In this document: piece after piece, positions 33,098 through 44,547 of the stretch | Layout: the number at the start of each line of letters is the position of its first letter | How positions within the stretch are numbered: position 1 is the first letter of the stretch | NCBI GenBank assembly: GCA_025399215.1 | Contig: MU621167.1 | Span: forward strand, 1 to 64,000 | DNA length: 64,000 nucleotides | Direction of reading: 5' to 3' | Source: Globomyces pollinis-pini | Taxonomy: Eukaryota > Chytridiomycota > Chytridiomycetes > Rhizophydiales > Globomycetaceae | Notes under the pieces: model-generated | Seen by the model: only the letters and a program-made list of their open reading frames with translations | Databases searched by the model: none | Told to the model about the DNA's origin: nothing | Position numbers and translations under genes: made by a program

Positions 33098-35013
33098 ATG
33101 CCAAACGGATACCAACACCAGCTTTACGTTACTCAGAATCGTATGCAGGCACAGCAGATACACTACAAGCAGTCGAATAACGCGATTCAAAATCAGCTAT
33201 ATCAGCTTCCTACAAACAATCACAATCATATGCTTGGTCAGCATCATATGAAACAAATGGAAGCTGCCAACCGAGCTAGACTAGCACATTCACCTCATCA
33301 TTTTGCTCGTGTTGCTGCTTCTCAACAACGAATAAGTAATAACCCACAGCCTCAAGTGAATGCTGCTATAAACCCACATGCTTCCGACATCAATTTAGTT
33401 CCAAACGTTGCAAAACAGCAAGAATCTTCAACTTGGACGGCACTTGATATGGGGGGTATGATGATAAACAACTTGCATGTTGGTTTATTCAAATACCAGT
33501 TCCTAACCTGTTTATATCTAAACCACAACAATCTGACATCTTTGCCTCCTTCGATATCAAAACTACAAAATTTGACCATTCTAAATGTTACTGGAAATAA
33601 GTTATCATCACTTCCTATAGAATTAAGTCTGGTGGTGTCTCTTAAAGAACTCTTACTCTTTGACAATCAGTTAACGTACGTTCCACCTGAATTTGGACAA
33701 TTATACCAATTGGAAATGCTAGGGTTAGAAGGAAATCCAATGAGTGAACCAATTAACTCTATGATTATTGAAAAGGGAACTAGTGTTGTTGTAAAATACC
33801 TTCGTGACTCTTGCCCTTGTAATTAATCGATTTTTTGATGTTTAGGCCCACCCCCACCTTCAGATAGAGAATGGATGGAAGTTGATGATGGATTTGGTTC
33901 CAGCTCTTCTGGTTCTTGCTTTAAAACTAATAGTTGTAGATGTCTTTACTGTTATGTGTTATAATACTTTGTGTGAAAAGTACGCTACCCCTCAAACATA
34001 TGGATATACCCCTTCATGGGCCCTTAGTTGGGACTATAGAAAGGATTTGCTATTACAGGAAATTTTGAACTATAGTGCCGATATTGTCTGCCTTCAAGTA
34101 TTTTACCGTTAATTAACCTCTATTTTAGGAAGTGGAAATGAGACAATTCGAAGACTTTTTTAAAGAACAGCTATCACAATTGGCTGACTACGATGGGGTA
34201 TTTTTCCCTAAATCAAGAGCCAAAACAATGCCAGAATATGAAAGACGCCAAGTAGATGGCTGTGTGACGATGTACAAAACTTCAAAGTAAGGATTCTAAT
34301 TTGCTCATTCATTTAGATTTAAATTACTACAAAAACAACATATTGAATTTCAACAAATTGCCATGCAACGTCCTGATTTAAATCGATCAGACGATGTCCT
34401 TAACCGAGTGATGATAAAAGATAATGTCGGCGTTGTTGTCCTTTTGGAAGCCAAGGACACAGGGGCCAAAATACTTGTCGCTAATGCTCATCTTCATTGG
34501 GACCCAAATTACTCAGACGTGAAAGTCATCCAAACAGCCCTCTTAGTAGATGAAGTGGAAAGACTTTCGAAAGAGTGGTCAAAGATACATAAATTCCAAT
34601 CACCTCCCCCTATATTGATTTGTGGAGATTTGAACTCATTGCCAGATTCAGGAGTTGTAGAGTTTTTATCACAAGGTTCTATTGCTGCAGATCACCCAGA
34701 GTTGCAGAATTTCAATTATCATCCATTTATCGACAATGGCTTAACTCATTCACTAAAATTGAAGTCCGCATATGCACATTGTGAAGACATTGATTTTACT
34801 AATTTCACACCCATGTTTAAAGGAATGATAGATTACATCTGGTACGATACCAGCTCACTAATAACTACTGGATTACTTGGTGGAGTAGACAAGCAATATG
34901 CTGCAAAAACAGTTGGATTCCCTAATCCACATCATCCCAGTGATCATATCCCATTGGTGGTCAGCATAAGGATAAAAGGAACTACTGCACAGAAGAAAGT
35001 TGCCTTCAAATAA
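33098..35013 (+). CDS. CCR4: Ccr4, mRNA deadenylase catalytic subunit of CCR4-NOT
   Basis: Five exons (33098..33818, 33846..33911, 33940..34097, 34129..34286, 34317..35013), 599 aa; introns 27, 28, 31 and 30 nt. The N-terminal 110 residues are Gln/Asn/His-rich. Then come four to five leucine-rich repeats ([36 protein letters not shown]), which bind Caf1. The conserved [18 protein letters not shown] linker follows. The endonuclease-exonuclease-phosphatase domain has [29 protein letters not shown], the catalytic Glu in [27 protein letters not shown] and [11 protein letters not shown]. The second intron could instead be 37 nt (starting at 33903), changing only a few linker residues. Confidence 0.95.
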
Positions 35014-35183
35014 ATGGTAAAATGGGAGAGTATTAGTACAACAAATATAATTGTTTTCAATTAGCTATTTATATATCTTTACAAGTATCTGTGATAAATT
35101 CTTGAATGTTTGAATTCAAGGTTCCAGAAGCTTCTTTGAAGAGTTAAAAATTTGAAAAATCCAAGTTGACAAATTAATTTCAA

Positions 35184-36293
35184 ATGGCAATCTGTGCAAA
35201 TAAAGGATGTGGAAAACCATTTGTGCAGGATGAGAAATGCAGCTTTCATCCAGGAGCACCAGTTTTCCATGATGCGTTAAAAGGTTGGTCTTGTTGTGAA
35301 AAGAAAGTAGTTGATTTTGACGCCTTTTTGAAGGTACATGGAACTAATATCTGATCTTTTAGATCCCTGGATGTACTACAGGATCTCATTCTAATGTAGC
35401 CATACAAGCTCCAGTTAAAGCACCAGTGAAGGAGACTAAAACAGATGTATCTGTCTCCAAACCAGAGACTAAACCAATAGTTGTTCAACCAAAAGATGTT
35501 CAATCTTCTCAACTTAAAGTTGAAGCTAAAGCAGAAGTTAAAAAAGATCAAAAGCCGAAATCTGACGAATCAGTCAAAGTACCTGAAAAAGATCTATTCG
35601 ATGATCCTAACGCAGTAATTGAAATTGGCACCAAATGTAAACGTCCATCTTGTGGACATGCATATACTGATACTTCTAAATCCGAAAAATGTACTTTTCA
35701 TAACGGAAGTCCAATTTTCCATGAAGGCAGTAAAGGTTGGTCATGTTGTAGTAGAAAAGTATTGGAATTTGATGAATTTTTGAAGATCAAAGGATGTACT
35801 GAAGGCAATCATCGATTCACAGCCGGTCAAACTACCTCTGGACCAGTATTTCATTTTTTTTTAAACAAGTCCTAGGTTGTAGTTGATTGTCGTAGAGATT
35901 GGTACCAAACCCCTGATAAAGTTATAGTCTCTTTATTCGCAAAGAAAGTGGATCGAGTCAAATCAAAGATACTCTTTGAAGAAGAACGATTAGATTGCCA
36001 AGTTTTGTTTTTAGATGGCTCAATTCACAATTATAAGGTGCAACTTTTCCAACCTATTATACCAGCCGAGGTAATTTTGTTTTATTAATATCAAGTGTTC
36101 GTTTGAAATTTTGTCCACCAAAATTGAGATTCGATTAAAGAAATCTAATGGAATGAGTTGGCCTGCGGTAGAAGCCAACACTAATGTAACGAGCTGGACT
36201 ACCTTTGGTTTACAAGGTTCTACAACTGGAACTGTAGGTAGCAAAAATGCTGTTATTGCTGGAGACGCACCGCTCCATTTGTTACAACAATAA
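35184..36293 (+). CDS. CHORD-CS domain co-chaperone (CHORDC1/melusin-like)
   Basis: Four exons (35184..35333, 35363..35845, 35876..36070, 36096..36293), 341 aa; introns 29, 30 and 25 nt. There are two CHORD zinc-binding domains. The first begins ICANKGCGKPF and contains CSFHPGAPVFHDALKGWSCC. The second begins CKRPSCGHAYT with CTFHNGSPIFHEGSKGWSCC. The two are joined by a Lys/Glu/Val-rich linker. The CS (p23-like) domain follows (VVVDCRRDWYQTPDKVIVSLFAK, then CSFEILSTKIEIRLKK and WPAVEA), with the join built across the 25-nt intron. Such proteins bind Hsp90 (and Sgt1 in plants) and act in stress responses. The length matches animal CHORDC1 (about 332). Confidence 0.95.
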
Positions 36294-36390
36294 AAACTGT
36301 AGTTTGTGAAAGATTAAGTGTTTACGATAAACACTCAACCGTTCATGTTGATTGAGTTTAATTTTTTTACGTGTTTATTTCAAACAGCAA

Positions 36391-38070
36391 ATGACGATCC
36401 AAACAAAATCTTTCACAGACTCCACCACCATCATCAGCGATATCAAAAGTTCTTGGAAAAAAGATAAACTCCCACCAAAGCAAAGTCAAACCCAAACAAA
36501 CGTGATTGAATATTGTGACATTCAAGTCCAAGCCAATCAAACAACAAATCAGTCAGTAATATTCCTTGTTGTAGTAATAATAGATTCAAACTGATAGTCA
36601 AACTCGCGTAGACTATGGAAATTTAAATCCAAAGATTGATTACGAGAAAGTATTGGAGTTTCTGACCCGTACTGAATCAATCATGTCCAATCAGTTGATG
36701 GATAATATCAAAAACAAAGCATTTGAAGGTAAATTATAATATATATAGACTATTTGGTAGGATACACGGTGGAATGGGAAGAACAAGTGAATGATATCAC
36801 AAAAATTCATTATTTAACTGATCCAGTGATAGAATTAGATTTTGTGAGTACTGATATATCATGGAATGTGACAGGATCAACTATAATATCATCATATGGT
36901 CGATACGATCATTCCAGTTGGTGTTCTCACAAAGGAATTGTGTGTGCTTGGAACCTCTCTATTCGAGACTTTAATCCAGAAAAGGCAACTTTTATAGCAG
37001 AATCATCAAGTTGCGTCATGTGCATTGAATTCCATCCTATAGTCCCATCTTTGGTGGTGGCAGGAACGTTTAGTGGTGACATAACGTTATGGAGAATCAT
37101 TGAGAATCAAGATCCTGTTGTTGCTCATTCAATAACCAGTGAATTTTCTCATCAGGAACCTATTTCACAAATCCAATGGATACCGAAAGAAAATTCGTCA
37201 GATTTCAATGTAAGTGCTTACCACACTAATAGCAAGTTAGTAAGTATCGGATATGAAGGTAAAGTGATTATATGGGAGATTGTAAAGAATTTTATCCAGC
37301 CCATTAAAATGTAATTTAGAGCTTTAATAGAATAGATCACATTTGCATTCTAAATTGATCCCCAAATTAATTCCTGTTACCAGCGGAAGCTCATCGCTAG
37401 GATTGACCACTTTTACATCAGTGAGTCAATCAGTCAATGATTTTCTTGTTGGTACTGAAACTGGATTTATATTGCGATATTCAAACAAGTTGGCTCACCA
37501 AGTTACGAAAACATCTAAACGTATAGGATGGGTTTATGTAACACGTAGGTGATTTTACGGAACCAAATCCAATCACTTTCACTTTCTCATCACATATTGG
37601 TCCAATTCAAGCAATATCATATTCACCATTCCATAGAAACCTCTTTTTATCCGCTGGCAGCGATGGATTAGTTCATTTGCACCATATCTTGGCTCCATCA
37701 CCTATTCTTTCTTGGGATCCCAGTACTACCTCAATAACCTCGGTACAGTGGTCACATTCTCGCCCTTGTGTATTTGCATGTACAACCGCCAATGGAAACG
37801 TATATATTTACGATCTGATAGTAAAAGACTCTGTACTAATCTGTTCAGGTGGATCAAACCGCACCGATTGCTGAATTTTTATCAACAAGTAAAGCTGGAA
37901 TCTCCACTTCTTCCATGGCATTCAATAAAAGCAGGAATGATTCTTTAGCAATTGGTGATGTACAAGGTGGGATATCAATCTGGCGATTGAAATCTACACT
38001 TTCTACACAAAATGAATTAGATCAATCATTTTTGGATGATTTAGGTTCTGTTAGTCATATTATGGTGTGA
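36391..38070 (+). CDS. Cytoplasmic dynein-2 intermediate chain, WDR34-like (retrograde IFT)
   Basis: Six exons (36391..36555, 36584..36728, 36761..37310, 37336..37520, 37549..37820, 37849..38070), 512 aa; introns 28, 32, 25, 28 and 28 nt. The WD repeats carry family-specific stretches: DISWNVTGSTIISSYGR, then SHKGIVCAWNL, CIEFHPIVPSLVVAGTFSG and HQEPISQIQW. Later come SSHIGPIQAISYSPFHRNLFLSAG, SVQWSHSRPCVFACT and the terminal AIGDVQGGISIWRL. The order and content match WDR34 (DYNC2I2) rather than dynein-1 intermediate chains. Dynein-2 moves intraflagellar transport trains back to the cell body and is lost in fungi without flagella. Its presence is the strongest argument here for a zoosporic organism. 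The N-terminal 100 residues are disordered and should bind light chains. Confidence 0.88.
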
Positions 38071-38192
38071 ATAAATCAAATTAAATCTAGTCTTCTGTAT
38101 TTTTTCCACATCAACCTTTGATTTCACTTGTACCATTTCTACAACTATTACATTGTGTGTGGTTTAATTTTTTTTTTTTTTTTGAATACCAA

Positions 38193-38991
38193 ATGAAATT
38201 AAAGCGACAAAAGAAAACAAAAAGAAATATGGCAATTTACAACCATTCATTCGGATTCCGAGCACCCTATCAAATTCTATGTAAAAATCACAAGAGGAAA
38301 TTAATATTGTAGTGGATGGGAATTTTATCCAAGTAGCCAGACTAACAGGAAAACAATTAGACCAAGTATTACCCCAATTCTTATCCAACCAAGTCAAGCT
38401 CATGACCACTTACTGTGTCTATGCAGAATTGAAGAAATTGGGTCCGGATGTGAGACCATCGGCTGCATTTGCAAAAAAATTGGAGAAACGTCGTTGCCAA
38501 CATTCTCCTGCTGTTCCAGCTTCACAATGCTTGAAAGAAATCATTGGTGAAACGAATCAATTTAATTATTGTATTGCAACACAAGATTTAGAATTAAGAA
38601 ATCAATTACGATTGATACCAGGAATTCCGTTAATGTATATTAACAAGAGTGTTTTGATACTGGAACCTGCTTCAAAGGCGACCATGGATAAAGTACAGGA
38701 GGTGATATTTATTTGTTGACTAATGGTTGATAGAATGAATTGAAAAAAACACTACCTAAACCATTTGAAAAGATAAAGAAGGATGATGGGGATGTTGTAG
38801 AAATCAAGAAAAGAAAAGTAAAGGGAGTTAATCCACTGTCAATGAAGAAAAAGAAGGTAGAGAAGGTCGGAAAGAAGACTGTAGGAGAAGAGAAGAAGAA
38901 GAGACCACGAACCCGTAAAAAGAAAGTAGATCAGGCGGATTCGGGTGACGCAACCGATGATACAAAACTAATACCGACTTCAGTTGAATAG
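38193..38991 (+). CDS. UTP23: Utp23, small-subunit processome PIN-domain protein
   Basis: Three exons (38193..38280, 38313..38701, 38734..38991), 244 aa; introns 32 and 32 nt. The N-terminus MKLKRQKKTKRNMAIYNHSFGFRAPYQILLDGNF is the Utp23/Fcf1 start. The VMTTYCVYAEL-like metal region reads KLMTTYCVYAELKKLG. The segment KRRCQHSPAVPASQCLKEII gives the CCHC-like zinc element. The PIN core ATQDLELRNQLRLIPGIPLMYI and the NPLSMKKKK tail element (also present in yeast Utp23) complete the match. The C-terminal 85 residues are Lys/Arg-rich. It acts in early 18S rRNA maturation, releasing snR30. An A/T-rich region with a long T run precedes the start codon. Confidence 0.93.
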
Positions 38992-39209
38992 ACACAGGAT
39001 ATACTTAATGCCTAACTCAATTTGAATAAAAATCACTATTTTAACAGAAATTGACACCATTAGGACTAACAGAAATAATTACATACTCAGTTTATACAAA
39101 CTAGGTAACAAATAGTACAGCTAATAGAAACCAAAATTATTATTATAAGTAAAAGTAAAATCTAAGTAAGTTGCAACTACACAGGAGTTCCCTAACTATA
39201 AGCGATTCA

Positions 39210-40381
39210 CTAAATTACCCTAGCTTCTAATTCAGCACGAATGGATTCAAACACACGAATCATTTTACGTCTGGCACCCATAGCAGCAACACCTCTACTG
39301 GCCAATTGCTCATCGTCCAATTTGATTAAATCTCTCCAATCATCGTTTTCGAATATAGTAGTGTATTTGTGTAATCGTAAGGATCTAAACCAGGTTGCAA
39401 TGTCTGGAATATTAGGGACAAGTATGTTACCATGTAATTCGTCCAGGTTTATATTATCTGGAAGTCGAGCCTTCTCTGTATCTTTATCTTCTTCATTTTC
39501 AGTTGTTCGAGGTCTAGGTAAAGAGCCACCAACCATTCTAGGTGTAATATTCAAAGGCTCGCCATTTCTACCCAAATGGGTTGCAGGAACTGCAGGTGGT
39601 TTTTGAGCACCTTGATCAAATGTAGATTTTGAATCTTGAAGTGAAGATGTGCGTTGTGTGACTCGCACAGACCAATCGGTAGGGCTTGGTTGCATTGTTT
39701 TTTGGTCCATTTTTCCCTGCGGCGAACTATTAACAGTTAATTTACCAAATTCATCGAATTCATCAGATGATTTTGGTCGCAATAGTGAATGGGATCGCAT
39801 CAGGTGCAAATCATTTGAAAGTCTAGGATTTGAAGTGGGTCTTGCGTATAATCTTGGTTGATCATCAGAACCAGAGGTTGAAATGGAGCTAGTTCGACCA
39901 CCAGGTCTGGCCACTAAAATACATTTAGATGGAGTTACATACATGACTGACCCAAGAAAGGGTCCAAGTGGGCATCTTTGGCAGCCATTTGAGATAATAC
40001 CTAAAAAGAATTAAGAGGAAAAGTTTAAGTACTGTGATAAAGAATCTAATTTGCAAAGGAGTAGTGCCTTTAAGAAGAGAGAATAGACAGCAAGTACGTT
40101 CACAATCAGAAAGGACTCTAAACCAATTTTCAATTGCGGTCATTTCATCCTTGAAAGAATCGTCTAATTGAGTATTATTCATTTCCTCCAGAGTGCGCTC
40201 ATAGTAACTCAAGTCCTCAAACCAAGAATCAATAGCTTCAAATGAGTGTAAACAAAATACCTTGAGCTTCTGAAGATTTATAAGACGGAGGAATTTGTTC
40301 CGACAAAGGACGTTGAACATTAGCCAAAGAAATGCGTTGATTCTGGTCCAATTGAGCGGAAGAAGGTCGATGAGAATTCAT
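39210..40381 (-). CDS. VTS1: Vts1/Smaug-like SAM-domain RNA-binding protein
   Basis: Four exons (40381..40261, 40235..40033, 40000..39943, 39913..39210), 361 aa; introns 25, 32 and 29 nt. The N-terminal conserved Vts1 region is AAIDSWFEDLSYYERTLEEM ... LKGTTPLQIRFFITVLSQMA. A Ser/Pro-rich linker follows. The C-terminal SAM domain is IATWFRSLRLHKYTTIFE, then DLIKLDDEQLASRGVAAMGARRKMI, with the basic RNA-hairpin-binding face. It binds stem-loops in target mRNAs and recruits CCR4-NOT, whose catalytic subunit is encoded at 33098-35013. The 5' leader runs through a 160-bp pyrimidine-rich tract in sense orientation. Confidence 0.92.
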
Positions 40382-40545
40382 AGAATAAAGAAGGAAAATA
40401 AGGGAAAGAAGTTAAAGAGCCACAAAGAGCCAGAAGACTGAAACGTAAAGAAAGTGGAGACGGAGGAGGAGCAAAGGAGGAGGAAAAAGAAGTGAGAAAT
40501 GAGGAGGAAGGAATCCGAAAAGGTGAAAGAGTGAAGAATGGAAGG
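40382..40545 (+). other. Polypurine tract upstream of VTS1
   Basis: About 160 bp of nearly uninterrupted A/G on the plus strand (many gga/gaa blocks). It is a C/T-rich leader in the sense of the minus-strand VTS1 transcript. The remaining DNA up to 40736 holds the 3' end of the ALG2 gene and nothing else visible. Confidence 0.6.
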
Positions 40546-40736
40546 TTAAGGACACTACCATATCCAGACAGAGATCACAGACTCACACATATGATCAGAT
40601 CAAAAAATAAAACAAACACCCACTGTCTTCAATTTACTGTTACTTAATAAGTGATCTATTGCTAGTTGTCATTAATGGTAACTAAAAACTGATCTACTAT
40701 CATATGGATAAAAACTTTTCTATTATTCTGTATTCA

Positions 40737-42266
40737 CTATCCTATCAATACCAACACTGTCAATGGTAGTATACTACACACCAGTACCACCAATGTATAA
40801 TAGATCACAAGTGCTTCTTCATTACTCCCTTTGATCGTTGATTCCACTACAGCCTCAAGTTCCCGTACAAACACTGCCATGCTAAACCTCTCCTTCACAT
40901 GATTCCGCCCCAATTTTCCTACTTTAGCTTTCTGTCCATCTAGTAGCAATTCGTACATACTCTCTCCAAATGCATCCTTGTCACTGTCGCTCAACTTTCC
41001 TGTCTTTCCATCCACTACAGTCTCTGTTGGCCCGCCTACTATGTTACCGCAATGATCATACCATTGTTCACTGCAACAACAGGTAAGCCTGCATACATTG
41101 CCTCGACGGGGACTATGCCAAAGTGTTCATGTGAAGGTGTGTATACCAAGCATAAAGCCTCTTTGAATAAAAACGTCCGTTGGTTTTCTGAGAAGGATGG
41201 TATGAAGATAACTTGAGTTTTTTGTGGTATCTTGGACCCCCTTTTCCAAATAAAGGTGCTTAGTTTCAATTCTTGTGCTAATTGATCCAATTCTGTTAAA
41301 TATTCTACATTCTCAACCACTCGATGATCGTAACCGCCTAAATTATTATCAGACAAATACTACCTGCAATCACTAGTGCCAGTTTATCAAATCTACTTTT
41401 CATTCTTTGTTTTAATGTCGAAAAAGCTGAAATAGCAAGTTGAATATTCTTTTTTCTTTCAAATCGATTCACAGATAGTACGAAATCGCCATCAATTACT
41501 AATCCCTTCACATCTTCATCATTCATATCTACTGATTTATCATAAGCTTCCAATTGAATTCCTGGATATAACACTTCTGGTTCTGTTGATATCCATTGGA
41601 ATGTTTTTGAAAAGATACCACTGGTGAATTTTGAATTGACCACCACTTTATCTGCCATTTCTACACATTAATTATTCACTAATACTTGTTGTCAATTGTT
41701 CAAACATGTCAAGCGGGAACCGATATATCTTTTTTACAAGAGTGGTTCTCTGTGTCAGGAGTTGATCTGGAAAATGACAGTAAAACAATATCTATATAAG
41801 TGTTAGTGATGCGTGTGTAAATAAACGATCAAGAATATTCGGCTTAGTGCAGCAGAAAATAATAAACGTACTTTAGTATTTGTTAATCTGAGCAAAGGAA
41901 TGGAAGCAGAAACTTGATCAACAATCAACAAATCGTAATGATTAAATTCCACATGAACATGCCAAATAAGTACAATTGCTAAATACAATGATCGTAATAT
42001 AGCACATAAAGCATGACCTTTTTTCCAAAAGTGTCGGGGAAGCCAATCGCCTACTACTCTAACATTCAATTCCGAATTTGTTTCTGGGAATGCATGATTT
42101 GGGTCATGATGTGAAGTCCAGATTCCAATTTGATGACCATTTCGTTGCAATCCACAAGCAGCATCTACCACTAATCGCTCTGCACCTCCGATTCCTATCT
42201 TTGTTTATCGTCAGTCCTGTTACCTAAATCCGGATGAATGAATAAAATCCTTCGTTTCTCTGTCAT
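40737..42266 (-). CDS. ALG2: Alg2, alpha-1,3/1,6-mannosyltransferase of N-glycan assembly
   Basis: Six exons (42266..42224, 42194..41872, 41791..41686, 41660..41364, 41337..41062, 41038..40737), 448 aa; introns 29, 80, 25, 26 and 23 nt. GT4 glycosyltransferase landmarks are IHPDLGIGGAERLVVDAACGLQ, then ILFYCHFPDQLLT, TTKMADKVVVNS and FTSGIFSKTF. VLSVNRFERKKNI and AGGYDHRV follow. The donor site is in [28 protein letters not shown]. The C-terminus has a hydrophobic helix for ER attachment. It adds the second and third mannoses to the dolichol-linked oligosaccharide on the cytosolic face. The 80-nt intron 2 is exceptionally long for this locus; retaining its first part would add 16 residues in the Rossmann core, so I treat it as intron. 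Confidence 0.93.
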
Positions 42267-42312
42267 TTTTGTCAGTAAAACTTTCTTGGAATAAATTGAC
42301 CAAAATCAAATA
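42267..42312. promoter_or_regulatory. 46-bp divergent promoter between ALG2 and the CCDC115-like gene
   Basis: Start codons of the two divergent genes are 46 bp apart. Both leaders and promoters must fit there or overlap the opposite gene. The sequence is AT-rich with a 'tttttgtcag' run. Confidence 0.55.
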
Positions 42313-43087
42313 ATGACTCGATCAAGGAAATCAAAGAAACAAAATAAATCGATGAAGGTAGTCGATGGACCTCAAGATGAACTTAAAACGAATGAAGGCC
42401 AAGAATCTCGTTCAACCAAAGTGACTTCAAATACCAACAGTCAACTGGAGTTGGATGATTTTAATGTTCATCCAAAGGACCAAAAAGAGGCCATTGACTT
42501 ATCTTCAAACGAATCCAACAACAAAAGAGATCAAAGAGACCTTATTAATACTTTATCCCTACTTCAATTGGACGAAAAGCAGCAACTGTTCATCAACATT
42601 ATGGACTTATTAGATGAATACCAATTACAAATGAATCAGCTACAGAAAACCATGGCTAAAGTATCAATTGAAATATTTACAACTTAGGGTTTTATTGAAT
42701 TATCCCAAGCAAAGTATTCATATGGTGAACACCGAATATCACAATATCAGTACGATAGTCGTATGGAGTCTTTAGTCAAGTAATTATACCACTATCTTCA
42801 TTTATTCACTCTGTCATTAACCCTATTCAATTTAGAAAATCACATATTCATTAGATCTATGAACTAAATAACCGTTTAGGCTAACTCCCAATGAAACAAG
42901 TTCTCAACTCGTACGGTCTAAAAGTGATCCCACTCTTAAAAATCCCATTCTTTGGTTTGGCGTACTCGTTCCACAATCACTCAAACTATCTCAGACCAAT
43001 TTCGTGAATTCGTTAGATTTGGTACTGAATCTGAGCAATATTCAACTGGAATTATCACAATTAACCGACCGATTCAATAAACTGTAG
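42313..43087 (+). CDS. Vma22/CCDC115-like V-ATPase assembly factor
   Basis: Three exons (42313..42660, 42688..42779, 42880..43087), 215 aa; introns 27 and 100 nt. The N-terminal 75 residues are Lys/Ser/Asn-rich and disordered. Then a coiled coil starts LQLDEKQQLFINIMDLLDEY. The family signature is AKGFIELSQAKYSYG ... RISQYQYDSRM and, after the second intron, NPILWFGVLVPQSLKLSQ..F..SL. CCDC115/Vma22 proteins help assemble the V-ATPase membrane sector in the ER. The 100-nt intron 2 is the longest that I placed in the window, and only this junction keeps the frame. Confidence 0.82.
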
Positions 43088-43216
43088 ATTTTTTTAAAAC
43101 TCTTCTTCTAAGCTTAATTGATTGAATTCCATGTGCTCAGTCGAAGAATAATTGTAAAAGATTTCATACCTTTCTATTTATTAATGGATTAGTGGAAAGG
43201 GTTTTAAGTTAAATTA

Positions 43217-44369
43217 TCAGTTTAAGGCCAACTCTGAAGAACAAACATCATCTAGTTCCCATGATATCATCCATAATAGAGCTCGATACATAGTCAGCAT
43301 AGAAGTAACAACCAAAACATGCCAAAAGTGATGACTGTTACCAACAATATCAAATTTCCCGGGATATAAACTGTAAATTAATAAAACAAATGCGAATCGT
43401 ACCGTTCCGGAAATCGAGAAATGTAGAAGAAAGTCCCAATCGATATTTGAACACCAGCCAAACCCATGTAGTATAACATTGGATTCTTGTCCATTGCTGG
43501 TAACCGATCGGTTCCGTACTCTAGATAATAGTCTAGGAATGGGAATATTAAGGTAGCGACGGATAAAATATAGATACTATAATTGTTCAATACTTTTGTA
43601 GTTACATTGATCTACCCGTTCGGAATTCTAAACTTCCCCATCGTCTAGAAATGGTAAGTGAACCAACAGTAATACTGAAAACAGGGGCCAATAACTCCCA
43701 CCAAGTGAGGTAAAATCAAAACCGTCATCCTATACAATTTGTTAACATGGCAAACTTGGTACCAAAACGTCCTCAAAGATCCATCACAATGTAGAAGACT
43801 GTAAGTGATGGCCAAACATCCACCACCTAAAGATGCAGAGATCCCGCTAAAATCCAAACAACGATAAAAAATGAAGGCTTCTTCAGATACACAAATGTGT
43901 GTATGAAAGAGAGTGGATGCGAATAAAGTGTAGAATTGAAATACAACAAACAAAGTCAATACAATTCTTTCATTTATGCCTGCATTGGGATGTAATGGGA
44001 CTACCCAAGTGTACCAAGTCAAAAATACAAAAATGAGAGCTCCAATCCCATGAGACCACATATTACCCTATCAACATCAAACCTATCTAATAAGCACTTA
44101 CACATTCATTATGTTTTTCAAAGAATGAAATCCAAGCTTCCTTGAATGAATAGTTTGCACGATATCTACAAACTGGATTAATCAGTTTAAACTTACCCAG
44201 TCATGATCCAATCGTTATCTCTCATGTACGATGGACAAGTATCAAATCGATAGAGTCCTTTTGTCAACACCTGATCTTTGATTTTCAGATCATACTCTTT
44301 TGCATATCGACTTTTCTTGATCAAATCTAATTCACTGTTCTTGGATTTCTTTTTATTCCATCTCTTCAT
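43217..44369 (-). CDS. PAQR/hemolysin-III family membrane protein (paralogue 1)
   Basis: Seven exons, six introns (31, 34, 33, 31, 29 and 32 nt), 320 aa. Family motifs: YRANYSFKEAWISFFEKHNE before the first helix, NMWSHGIGALIF, and LFHTHICVSEEAFIFYRCLDFSGIS, which corresponds to the conserved S/T..H and D-x-x-G-I block. The later GNSHHFWHVLVV supplies the zinc His pair. Seven membrane segments are expected. Fungal relatives (Izh proteins) act in sterol/zinc homeostasis and ceramide signalling, and have ceramidase-like chemistry in animals. It is the first of three tandem paralogues. Intron positions at GYR, FW, RW and SI are shared with paralogue 2. Confidence 0.9.
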
Positions 44370-44547
44370 ATCGTTGATCTGTTTATCTAAATTTGAACTT
44401 TTTTTTTATTCGCGTGAAAGAATTATCAAAATGAACGTCAAGTGACAGATGCATTCCAACTGACATGTGCCAACAACTGATAACTTGGAAAAAGAAAACT
44501 ACTTAAAACTTTTTATTGTTGAGGATTAAGTTGAGAACAGTTCAAAG

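Noticed and set aside
43560..43700. An 11-nt microexon flanked by 22- and 23-nt introns in PAQR paralogue 1
   Set aside because: Comparison with paralogues 2 and 3 (WSSTEFRTTRSM, WNTPEFRFKRTI) showed a simpler join: a 31-nt and a 29-nt intron around WGSLEFRTGRSI. The 22-nt intron is not real.
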